Shown piece by piece: positions 1 to 6,181 of a DNA stretch of 26,541 nt. This DNA is from a virus. The stretch lies in IMG/VR virus record IMGVR_UViG_3300024352_000278, positions 1 through 26,541 of that record; one strand, given 5' to 3'. Position 1 is the first letter of the stretch. Every line of letters starts with the position of its first letter. The position numbers and the translations under genes are program-made. The notes below the pieces were generated by a model that searched no databases, was not told the origin of the DNA, and saw only the letters and a program-made list of their open reading frames with translations.

Positions 1-1
1 C

Positions 2-418
2 ATGAGCACATGTTACCCAAATACTATCACAGTCGGTAGTGGTGCTACCGGTAGCACTACCTACACTACTGCTGGTGCTACTGTCGGAGGTATTACTACT
101 ATACCGATTGGAAATGTTACTATAGGTAGTGGTAATAGCCCTTACACGTATAGTAGCGGAACAACATGGACTACTTCTCCTATCTATACCACTGGCAGTA
201 ATGGTAGTTCAATAAAGGTAACAGGCGATGCCGAGTTTGATGGCGATGTAAAAATCAAAGGTCATAGTCTGATGAAACTTTTAGAAAAGATGGAAGACCG
301 TCTAGCTATTTTAATGGATCCTGATCCAGAGAAATTAGAAAAATTCGCAGCATTAAAAAAGGCTTACGAGAATTACAAATTGCTAGAAAAACTTTGCCAA
401 GAAGAAAAAGATAAGTGA
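2..418 (+). CDS. Small fibre-like protein with coiled C-terminus
   Basis: Unknown function. The protein has 138 residues if the ATG at base 2 is the true start; the window begins one base earlier, so the N-terminus cannot be proven. Residues 1-75 are Gly/Ser/Thr/Tyr-rich with short repeats, a low-complexity pattern typical of phage fibre or structural proteins. A short segment around residues 77-90 (DGDVKIKGHSL) resembles the LQVKGGD repeats of the 1229-residue fibre in this window. Residues 90-138 are charged and probably helical or coiled, ending in a KKAYENY motif that recurs in two other proteins here (971-1351 and 14161-14622). The stop overlaps the start of the oxygenase that follows, so the two are probably co-translated. 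A structural or virion-associated role is inference. Confidence 0.7.
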   Translation: MSTCYPNTITVGSGATGSTTYTTAGATVGGITTIPIGNVTIGSGNSPYTYSSGTTWTTSPIYTTGSNGSSIKVTGDAEFDGDVKIKGHSLMKLLEKMEDRLAILMDPDPEKLEKFAALKKAYENYKLLEKLCQEEKDK

Positions 419-984
419 TGTTATTAAGAGTCTATGATGATCTGATACCTCAACACTTACAGGATTATCTAGAGATGATCTGTTTAGGTAAGTCAGGTGA
501 TCAGCTCATACATCCCGCAGTAGATTTTAGATGTAAGTACGAAACCACAGCAAAGGAAGATGAACGATCTTATGCTCCGCTGAGTTTCGTACACATCCTT
601 AAATCGAGCACAGCGACTTCTACTCACATGGATAACTTCGGTCTAGTGCCCATGGCAGTTTGCCAAGAAAATAATCTTATCATAAACAGTATACCTGTAG
701 CAAGAGTTTTTATAACATTGCCATACGATACAGAATTAGATCATTATGCTCCGCATGTAGATTATCCTGGTGAGCATACTGTGGTAATTTACTACGTCAA
801 CGACGCAGATGGCGATACTGTGTTCTTTGATCAATCAGGTAAAAACATCATCAAACGTGTCAGCCCAAAGAAAGGAAGAGTCGTGATCTTCGATGGCCGT
901 ATACTACACGGAGGTGGTATACCTAAGAAAGGCCCTCGTTGTATCGTAAACTACGATCTACACACTTCAAATGGAAAAAGATAA
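418..984 (+). CDS. 2OG-Fe(II) oxygenase
   Basis: Probable 2-oxoglutarate- and Fe(II)-dependent dioxygenase of 188 residues. The facial-triad pattern is visible: H113-x-D115 (PHVDYPG) in the first half of the double-stranded beta-helix, H164 in RILHGGG, and R174 in GPRCIVNYD, which would bind the 2OG carboxylate. The stretch GRVVIFDGRILH is typical of prolyl-4-hydroxylase-like family members. Such proteins are common in marine T4-like phages, but their substrates are generally unknown. The ATG at 418 overlaps the TGA of the upstream gene; a GTG at 415 is an alternative start. The 3' end overlaps the next gene by 14 bases. Whether it acts on protein, nucleic acid or a small molecule cannot be told from the sequence. 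Confidence 0.82.
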   Translation: MLLRVYDDLIPQHLQDYLEMICLGKSGDQLIHPAVDFRCKYETTAKEDERSYAPLSFVHILKSSTATSTHMDNFGLVPMAVCQENNLIINSIPVARVFITLPYDTELDHYAPHVDYPGEHTVVIYYVNDADGDTVFFDQSGKNIIKRVSPKKGRVVIFDGRILHGGGIPKKGPRCIVNYDLHTSNGKR

Positions 985-1351
985 ACTGAGAAAATTCTGC
1001 GAACATTACGAAGTTCAAATCTTGAACGATCAGAATCGCACACAGAGATATAGGCGTCCTAATTTTTTCGCATATCCGCTCGATGCCGATGTTATCGATA
1101 TCGCTTCGGAATTTTATGAAGAAAGATTGTACACAGTACAGATTCCCGAAAGCCGTTTAAAGACTCTAGTAGAAATGGAAGAAATGTTTTTCCGTGCTAG
1201 AGAACACGGACAGGGCAAAGACATGTTCGATATGCTGATGGAAAAAGAACGTGAAGAAAGAAATTTTAGGAATACAAACGAAGCTGTCAAAAAAGCCTAC
1301 GAACAGTATTCCATGCTATTGAATCTAGCAGGATATCAAAGAAAGATATGA
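971..1351 (+). CDS. Conserved-type phage hypothetical protein, KAYE C-terminus
   Basis: Unknown function, 126 residues, soluble and charged, without signal peptide or membrane segment. The first half is basic (RTQRYRRPNFFAYPLDADV) and the second half looks helical (LVEMEEMFFRAREHGQGKD onward). It ends with VKKAYEQYSMLLNL, matching the C-terminal motif of the proteins at 2-418 and 14161-14622. It overlaps the oxygenase before it by 14 bases, and its TGA shares bases with the ATG of the oxygenase after it (ATGA). It therefore sits translationally coupled between two different Fe(II) oxygenases. No clear Shine-Dalgarno sequence is visible, in line with coupling. Confidence 0.75.
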   Translation: MEKDKLRKFCEHYEVQILNDQNRTQRYRRPNFFAYPLDADVIDIASEFYEERLYTVQIPESRLKTLVEMEEMFFRAREHGQGKDMFDMLMEKEREERNFRNTNEAVKKAYEQYSMLLNLAGYQRKI

Positions 1352-1923
1352 CTCCACAGGCTCTTTTCCCAACAGTAGTAGCTACATCTGATTTTAGCAA
1401 AGATTTAGATATTCCTGTGCTTTTAAAAATTATAGAAAGACAAAAAACTAACCCACATAGTCTAGTCGACGAATCACCTAGTAGTTATGGTACATATATC
1501 AATGTGTTAGATGACATCAAACTAGAAGGTTTGAAAAAAAGAATACAGGTAGAAGTCGACAACTATACCGAACTGCTGGGACTTAGAAAAGTAAAGATAA
1601 CTGGATCGTGGTTTAATATTCTAGGACAGGGAGGTAGAGTCAATGCTCACAGACATGAGTTGAGTGTGATATCAGGTGCCTTTTATGTCAAGGCAGATCC
1701 TGGTAGTGTTGGATTAAGATTACACAGTCCGCTGGCTCCTATGCGTATGTATGAATTCGCAGAAAAGGTGAATGACATCAACAGCAATTTTTGGGTGATG
1801 CCCTGTTACACTGGACAACTGGTTTTATTTCCTAGTTGGTTAGAACATAGCACACTTCCAAACCAAACTGAATCTAGAATAACGGTCAGTTTTAACACCA
1901 AATATATCAAAGAAATAGGTTGA
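1348..1923 (+). CDS. 2OG-Fe(II) oxygenase, TIGR02466/2OG-FeII_Oxy_5 type
   Basis: Putative 2-oxoglutarate-Fe(II) oxygenase of 191 residues, of the small phage/bacterial family known as TIGR02466 or 2OG-FeII_Oxy_5. Family landmarks are the opening TPQALFPTVV, the segment GSWFNILGQGGRVNAHRHE with H101 and H103, then SGAFYVK, and a C-terminal block LVLFPSWLEHSTLPNQTESR with H167 and R177 followed by ITVSFNTKY. Family members are frequent in T4-like marine phages and in bacteria, and their substrates are unproven. This gene belongs to a different oxygenase subfamily from the one at 418-984, so the pair is not a recent duplication. The start overlaps the preceding stop (ATGA). A strong promoter for the next operon begins within its last bases. 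Confidence 0.85.
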   Translation: MTPQALFPTVVATSDFSKDLDIPVLLKIIERQKTNPHSLVDESPSSYGTYINVLDDIKLEGLKKRIQVEVDNYTELLGLRKVKITGSWFNILGQGGRVNAHRHELSVISGAFYVKADPGSVGLRLHSPLAPMRMYEFAEKVNDINSNFWVMPCYTGQLVLFPSWLEHSTLPNQTESRITVSFNTKYIKEIG

Positions 1924-1948
1924 CAGTATAAGTAATTTGCTCTATAAT
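1920..1948 (+). promoter_or_regulatory. Perfect sigma-70 promoter
   Basis: TTGACA at 1920-1925 and TATAAT at 1943-1948 are both perfect consensus hexamers, separated by 17 bases. The predicted start is near 1955, giving a short leader with an AAAGGA-type ribosome site before the ATG at 1973. It should be read by unmodified host RNA polymerase, which suggests early expression of the 1973-4906 operon. Confidence 0.88.
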
Positions 1949-1972
1949 CTAAATTAGATAAAGGACTCAAAG

Positions 1973-2788
1973 ATGCGTAACTATTGGACCTGTTCAAAAT
2001 TTGCTGATTGGCTTCGTGGTACTATGAAGCCATCTGCCGAAACTTCTAAAGGTTGGGCTACTTGGAAAAAGGAAGCCAAAGCCAAGCATCCTGTCCGCTA
2101 TTGGATTGCCGAAGAAGGTCTCGATTACATCCAAGATGTTTGGATGTTTGTTCCTGATAGGATTAATGATGTCCGCTATTATATCAACAACCGTTGGATT
2201 ACTCGTACTCATTGCCTCACTGCTCATGGTCGTGATATCAAACCTGGTAGTTGGTGTGATGTGGGTAATCGCTTTTTGCCATGTCTCTTTAATGAACTTG
2301 TTGACTTCGTCGAAATCGAACTAGCATGGTCTAATTGTCTTTGGAGCGATGAAGCACGTAAAAAGTATAGCTATCCTTGGTGGCGTCGATGGTATCGCAA
2401 CTGGCGCTGTGAAGAAGCTGCCATGGAGTATCTCAATTGGGCCAAAACATTAACCAACGCAGAGTTTTTGGACGAAGATAAGAAGCATGAAGCTGTTCCT
2501 ACAGCACAAGCAGAAGCCGCAAAGGAAATCGAAATCCTTTATAAATGGTGGAAGTACGAACGTCCACAACGTCCAGATCCATATGATGTCAGCGGTTGGT
2601 CAGCTATCTGCGAACGTCGTCGTGTAAAGTATCCCGACGAAATTTTTCCAGAAGATGAGAACAAAAAGGAAAAAGCTGAATCTCGCAAAGCACTTGACGT
2701 ATTACACAAATTAGAACGCAAATACGAACAAGAAGATGAAGCGATGATGATCCGTTTAATTAAAATCCGTCAAAGCCTATGGACTTAA
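1973..2788 (+). CDS. Trp/Tyr-rich phage hypothetical protein
   Basis: Unknown function, 271 residues, first gene of a probable early operon. It is very rich in Trp, Tyr and Arg, with clusters such as YPWWRRWYRNWRCEEAA near the middle, and has no membrane segment or recognised catalytic motif. The C-terminal quarter is Lys/Glu-rich and probably helical. The start is supported by the consensus promoter and an AAAGGA ribosome site about 10 bases upstream; the stop overlaps the next ATG by 10 bases. It may be one of the conserved hypothetical proteins found in T4-like aquatic phages, but I cannot name a family. A role in early takeover is inferred only from the promoter. Confidence 0.78.
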   Translation: MRNYWTCSKFADWLRGTMKPSAETSKGWATWKKEAKAKHPVRYWIAEEGLDYIQDVWMFVPDRINDVRYYINNRWITRTHCLTAHGRDIKPGSWCDVGNRFLPCLFNELVDFVEIELAWSNCLWSDEARKKYSYPWWRRWYRNWRCEEAAMEYLNWAKTLTNAEFLDEDKKHEAVPTAQAEAAKEIEILYKWWKYERPQRPDPYDVSGWSAICERRRVKYPDEIFPEDENKKEKAESRKALDVLHKLERKYEQEDEAMMIRLIKIRQSLWT

Positions 2789-2970
2789 CTGAAAAGAAAA
2801 AACCTTCATTCTTCAGACTTTGGGTACATCAATTTTATATGGCCAATTGCGAAGAACATGACGTGTTCAACGAACCAAAATTAACTATGAGCCAATATTG
2901 GCAAATGTATAAATGGTTCGTTAGAAGTAAATTCAGAGACCAACAACTAAAGGTTAGAAACAATGGATGA
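2779..2970 (+). CDS. Small hypothetical protein
   Basis: Unknown function, 63 residues, basic and aromatic-rich (FFRLWVHQFYMAN, QYWQMYKWFVRSKFRDQ). No transmembrane helix of full length is present. Both ends overlap neighbours: 10 bases with the Trp-rich gene before it and 8 bases with the gene after it. Translational coupling in the same operon is therefore likely. The overlaps and continuous operon structure are the main support for a real gene. Confidence 0.65.
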   Translation: MDLTEKKKPSFFRLWVHQFYMANCEEHDVFNEPKLTMSQYWQMYKWFVRSKFRDQQLKVRNNG

Positions 2971-3181
2971 TAAATTAGAAAATGTCTATGTTGAATATTT
3001 GAAATTCACAGACAAAATGGCTGGAGAATATTCTGCCATGGCTATCGCAGGTGTCATGATGGCACAGGCTTTGAGCATCTATAAGACTGCGTTAAAACCA
3101 GACGAGTTTGACAGCATGGTAGAAAACATCGTAAACTGTAAAGACAAAGTGAAAACATTCGCAGGACCTATTTTACAATGA
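2963..3181 (+). CDS. Small hypothetical protein, helical
   Basis: Unknown function, 72 residues. The composition suggests an all-helical soluble protein with a mildly hydrophobic middle (GEYSAMAIAGVMMAQALSIY), perhaps a small dimer or a membrane-peripheral protein. The start lies 8 bases inside the previous gene and the stop overlaps the following ATG (ATGA). This places it in the coupled early operon. No family recognised. Confidence 0.68.
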   Translation: MDDKLENVYVEYLKFTDKMAGEYSAMAIAGVMMAQALSIYKTALKPDEFDSMVENIVNCKDKVKTFAGPILQ

Positions 3182-3429
3182 CCGAAGAAAAGAAAATGAA
3201 AGTGGAATTTGCTCCCGGTGCTTTTGATGGATTCGAAGGCACACAAGAAGAACTTGACGAGTTGATCGCAGAAGTCAAAGCCATGTTCGAAGGCAAGACT
3301 CGTGAAGAAATCGAATCTATGGGTCGTCCAATGGATGATGACCTCTTTGATGACATGAGCGAAGAAGAACAGATTCGCCTTATGAGGTCGTTAGGATTTG
3401 ATGATCTACCACCGAGGAATCTACAATGA
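3178..3429 (+). CDS. Acidic small hypothetical protein
   Basis: Unknown function, 83 residues, strongly acidic (many Asp and Glu, with MDDDLFDDMSEEEQ near the C-terminal third). It is probably helical, with two short helical blocks (TQEELDELIAEVKAMFEG and SEEEQIRLMRSLGFDDLP). The acidic surface could suit binding to a basic protein or mimicry of nucleic acid, but this is speculation. ATGA overlaps at both ends tie it to its neighbours in the operon. Confidence 0.7.
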   Translation: MTEEKKMKVEFAPGAFDGFEGTQEELDELIAEVKAMFEGKTREEIESMGRPMDDDLFDDMSEEEQIRLMRSLGFDDLPPRNLQ

Positions 3430-3899
3430 AAGCACAAAAGCCAGCTGAAGGTATTTTGATCAACAGAGATTACGGTGATGCTAAAAACTACACCGTAACC
3501 TGCGAGTGCGGGGACAGCGATCATTCTCATCACATCTGGGTTGAATCCGAAGATACTGGCGTCACTGTTCATACTCATACAGAACAAACTACCGATTACT
3601 GGTCACAAAAATTAGAAACTCGTTATGATATCAATAACGAAATCTATCAGAATATACATTGGTTCTTCGTTGGACTGTTTAATGATTGGTATCGTCGATT
3701 TAAACTAGTATGGCAAGTATTGACTAAAGGTCATATCAAATATCAGGCTACTATCATCATGACTGAACAACAGGCATTGAACTACGCAGAAACACTTAAA
3801 TCTGCTGTAGCAGATGTAAAAGAATTTAAAAAACAAAGACAATCTAAAAAGGAAAACGTTGAAGCTGTAAGAGCAGCTAGCGAACAAGATTGCGTCTGA
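3426..3899 (+). CDS. Hypothetical protein with Cys/His-rich N-terminal region
   Basis: Unknown function, 157 residues. The N-terminal part has a compact Cys/His cluster (TCECGDSDHSHHIWVE), which could bind a metal. A hydrophobic aromatic segment follows at about residues 77-97 (IHWFFVGLFNDWYRRFKLVW), more amphipathic than a clear transmembrane helix. The C-terminal part is a helical, Lys-rich tail. It starts inside the stop of the acidic gene (ATGA) and ends 2 bases before the ATG of the next gene. It may recur in related phages, but no function is known to me. Confidence 0.72.
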   Translation: MKAQKPAEGILINRDYGDAKNYTVTCECGDSDHSHHIWVESEDTGVTVHTHTEQTTDYWSQKLETRYDINNEIYQNIHWFFVGLFNDWYRRFKLVWQVLTKGHIKYQATIIMTEQQALNYAETLKSAVADVKEFKKQRQSKKENVEAVRAASEQDCV

Positions 3900-3901
3900 T
3901 C

Positions 3902-4426
3902 ATGAGTGACCCAAGCAAGAGCCCGCATAGGCATACCTTCCAAAAAGATGGTTATATCAAACGTATGGAAGAAAAGGGAGAAAAGCCTAACGAAGCTTAT
4001 CTAGATTACTTCCAACAAATCTTAGAAGATCATAAGCACAAGTTTGACGATCCAGAAAGCCGTGTCAACAACATGGAATACGATCTCCTAACCACTGATT
4101 GGATTTTAGAAAAAGCTCGTGCTAGCGAAACTTATTCTCAAAATCTTTATGCTGCCATGTGTAATAATGATTTCCAAAAACTAGATGTACTGCCAATCCT
4201 AAAAGAACAGTCTTGGAGTTGCTCATGGAGGTATGCGGGCGGCATCATCGCAGACATGCGACAGCAAGGAGATTACATTGACTGGTACTGTTCTGGTATC
4301 GGTGATGGTCTGGGTAATGGTGACGAAGATGGCACAAAAGGATATGTGGCAGAAAGCGTAGTAACTGATGAAATCAAGGAGGATCTGAAAAAGCTAGGAT
4401 GGGTTGTCCTAGATAACGATGACTGA
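3902..4426 (+). CDS. Hypothetical protein, Gly/Asp loop near C-terminus
   Basis: Unknown function, 174 residues from the ATG at 3902; an in-frame TTG at 3890 would lie inside the previous gene and is less likely. The N-terminal 60 residues are charged and His/Lys-rich. The C-terminal third contains GIGDGLGNGDEDGTKGYV, a Gly/Asp-rich loop after a WSCSWRYAGG segment; the loop could bind a cation but has no exact EF-hand spacing. The 3' end overlaps the next gene by 8 bases. No recognised family. Confidence 0.7.
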   Translation: MSDPSKSPHRHTFQKDGYIKRMEEKGEKPNEAYLDYFQQILEDHKHKFDDPESRVNNMEYDLLTTDWILEKARASETYSQNLYAAMCNNDFQKLDVLPILKEQSWSCSWRYAGGIIADMRQQGDYIDWYCSGIGDGLGNGDEDGTKGYVAESVVTDEIKEDLKKLGWVVLDNDD

Positions 4427-4754
4427 TATGATTATCGACGACGGTTACAGAAAGCATGTGTTGGAAAGATTGCGAGCCAACATTAAAGCTATAAGAAATA
4501 TCGCAGAAGATTCCCTAGAGGGAGAACTATTGATAGGCATTTATGCTGTAGGAGATGTCATCCAAGCTGGAAGTTTTGATGAATCTAGCGAAGTAGAATT
4601 GCTATTTCATATCGATGGTGATGGTGAAATGGACCCTTATCTCTCAGATCAACTTCAAATTGATTTGGAATTAAATCCAGTCAGTGATTTGGAAAGCATC
4701 AAAGCTATCGTTTGGAGAGGTCCTATCGAAGAAGATACAGTGAGGTTGTATTGA
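4419..4754 (+). CDS. Acidic hypothetical protein
   Basis: Unknown function, 111 residues, acidic, with an apparent alpha/beta pattern (ELLIGIYAVGDVIQAG, EVELLFHIDGDGEMD). No signal or membrane segment and no motif I recognise. The ATG overlaps the previous stop by 8 bases, and its own TGA overlaps a TTG start of the following membrane-protein gene. It belongs to the operon driven from 1920. Confidence 0.68.
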   Translation: MTDMIIDDGYRKHVLERLRANIKAIRNIAEDSLEGELLIGIYAVGDVIQAGSFDESSEVELLFHIDGDGEMDPYLSDQLQIDLELNPVSDLESIKAIVWRGPIEEDTVRLY

Positions 4755-4906
4755 AATTTTGGAGACTTTGGGCTAAAGCATTAGGTGAAAAATCGGGCAA
4801 GACAGACAAAGAAGCCGATATAGTAGCCTTGATTAGGACTTTAATAATATTATGCTATATAATTACCAATGCTTTTATCATAGCAGGGGTCATACGCCAT
4901 TGGTAG
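4751..4906 (+). CDS. Small membrane protein, TTG start
   Basis: Unknown function. I place the start at the TTG at 4751, which overlaps the upstream TGA (TTGA) and has a GAGG ribosome site 5 bases before it. This gives 51 residues beginning MKFWRLWAKALGEK. The reading frame stays open further upstream, but that part only shadows the previous gene. Residues 1-22 are basic and polar; residues 24-48 form one clear transmembrane helix (VALIRTLIILCYIITNAF...), ending RHW. A short, single-span inner-membrane protein with a cytoplasmic amphipathic N-terminus is the simplest reading. It is the last gene of the 1973-4906 operon. Confidence 0.65.
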   Translation: MKFWRLWAKALGEKSGKTDKEADIVALIRTLIILCYIITNAFIIAGVIRHW

Positions 4907-4909
4907 TGG

Positions 4910-4938
4910 TTGACAGCACTATCATTTGAGCATATAAT
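4910..4938 (+). promoter_or_regulatory. Perfect sigma-70 promoter
   Basis: TTGACA at 4910-4915 and TATAAT at 4933-4938, both perfect, with a 17-base spacer. The predicted start is near 4945, leaving a leader of about 28 bases with AGGAG at 4962-4966, six bases before the ATG at 4973. The architecture is the same as the promoter at 1920, implying a second early transcript starting just after the first operon. Confidence 0.88.
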
Positions 4939-4972
4939 AATAGTATTGTTAAACACAGCATAGGAGCAATAG

Positions 4973-6181
4973 ATGGCCGTTACTAAAGCCAAACCCAAAA
5001 AAGTTGTCGTATCAGCCGGCACACGTCGAGGTGCCAATCCTGATCCAAAGTGGACCGATTGGGAAAAGATGACTGGCGAACAGTATCACCGTTTTCGCCG
5101 TAACGCTGTAGCCTATTACTATGCCGAATACAAGACCGCAGATCTTCTTCCTGATCTGTATGCGTGGATGAAAGAAAACAAATACTCGTCAGAAGATATC
5201 CGTATGGCAAAAGCAGCCAATGGATTCAATCTAACACAGGCTGCTATAATCGCTCGTTGTCTGCGTACTGGTATGCCAGACTTCAACGAGAAAGAAGCCA
5301 AGCATTGGGAAGAACTTCCAGGCACCATGGGCGAACTTAAACCTGTAACTATTTTTCTCCGGGAGCGTATCGCAGATGCTATTGAACGCGGTCGTGACGT
5401 CAAAGAACCCGAAGAAGAAAAGAAAGAAGTTTCTACTGCGCCTCAGCCTAGCATCCAAGATCGATTGCGTGAAGCTGCGTTTAAGATGACCGAGGAAATC
5501 GAAGATGCTCACGAAAGCTTCTTGATGGATCCTGAAGGGTTTGACCCCAAGGCTATCAAGATCGTTAACCTACTCAAGGGCAAAGAGTGTAAAGGTGCTC
5601 ATGCTCGTGTGATCAAAGAAATCTATCAACGCCCGTTCGACGAAGTCGTTGAAGCTATGGCAGGCAAAGACGAGCAGCTGAAAGAAGGATATGCTTGGTT
5701 AGGCAAAAAGAATATCAAGAAGCTTCATGATTTTTACCAAGAGATCATCAGTGCTTGTGATATGCTACAGCAAGAAGGCAAAGTCAATCGCAAGCCACGT
5801 GTCAAGAAGGCTGTGCCTAAGGACAAGTTGGTCGCTAAGATGAAGTACAAAAAGACTGACGACCAGCTCAAACTAGTGTCTATCAATCCTGCGGATATCA
5901 TTGGTAGTCAAGAAGTTTGGGTGTTCAACACCAAGACTCGCAAGTTGGGCAAATATGTAGCGGCAGCTTACAATGATCTGCGTGTCAAAGGTACGACCAT
6001 CATCGGGTTCGATGAGAACAAGAGCGTACAAAAAACTCTGCGTAAACCCGAAGAACAGTTGAAAGAGTTTAAGGCAGCAGGCAAGGTAGCACTGCGCAAG
6101 TTCTTGGAAGATATCAAGGCTGTGGACATCAAGCTCAACGGACGTATCAACGAAGACACTATCCTGCTTAAGGTAGCTTAA
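4973..6181 (+). CDS. Large early hypothetical protein (402 aa)
   Basis: Unknown function. It has 402 residues, Lys/Glu/Ala-rich, soluble, and probably mostly helical. Visible parts are a basic N-terminus (residues 1-25), a compact region at about 25-145, an acidic linker EEEKKEVS near 145-155, a helical segment to about 275, a very basic stretch (RKPRVKKAVPKDKLVAKMKYKK), and a C-terminal domain from about 300. That domain has a beta-rich start (INPADIIGSQEVWVFNTKTR) and ends in a helix-rich tail. Basic patches and order would suit a nucleic-acid-binding protein, but no motif confirms it. The gene has its own perfect promoter and a strong ribosome site, so high early expression is likely. Its stop overlaps the stop of the convergent fibre gene within the palindrome TTAA. 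Confidence 0.82.
   Translation: MAVTKAKPKKVVVSAGTRRGANPDPKWTDWEKMTGEQYHRFRRNAVAYYYAEYKTADLLPDLYAWMKENKYSSEDIRMAKAANGFNLTQAAIIARCLRTGMPDFNEKEAKHWEELPGTMGELKPVTIFLRERIADAIERGRDVKEPEEEKKEVSTAPQPSIQDRLREAAFKMTEEIEDAHESFLMDPEGFDPKAIKIVNLLKGKECKGAHARVIKEIYQRPFDEVVEAMAGKDEQLKEGYAWLGKKNIKKLHDFYQEIISACDMLQQEGKVNRKPRVKKAVPKDKLVAKMKYKKTDDQLKLVSINPADIIGSQEVWVFNTKTRKLGKYVAAAYNDLRVKGTTIIGFDENKSVQKTLRKPEEQLKEFKAAGKVALRKFLEDIKAVDIKLNGRINEDTILLKVA

Noticed and set aside
2106-2324. Hydrophobic 72-residue frame with several apparent membrane helices
   Set aside because: Lies fully inside the Trp/Tyr-rich 271-aa gene in another frame, needs a TTG start and has no ribosome site. The hydrophobicity is a shift artefact.
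3168-3587. 139-residue minus-strand frame
   Set aside because: Ser-rich antisense of two coupled plus-strand genes, without ribosome site or motif.
3890-3901. TTG start at 3890 for the 174-aa protein
   Set aside because: Lies inside the previous gene, while an ATG follows at 3902 two bases after that gene's stop.
4712-4750. Longer N-terminus of the small membrane protein
   Set aside because: This part is the out-of-frame shadow of the preceding gene. The TTG at 4751 has a GAGG site and gives a normal MKFW start.
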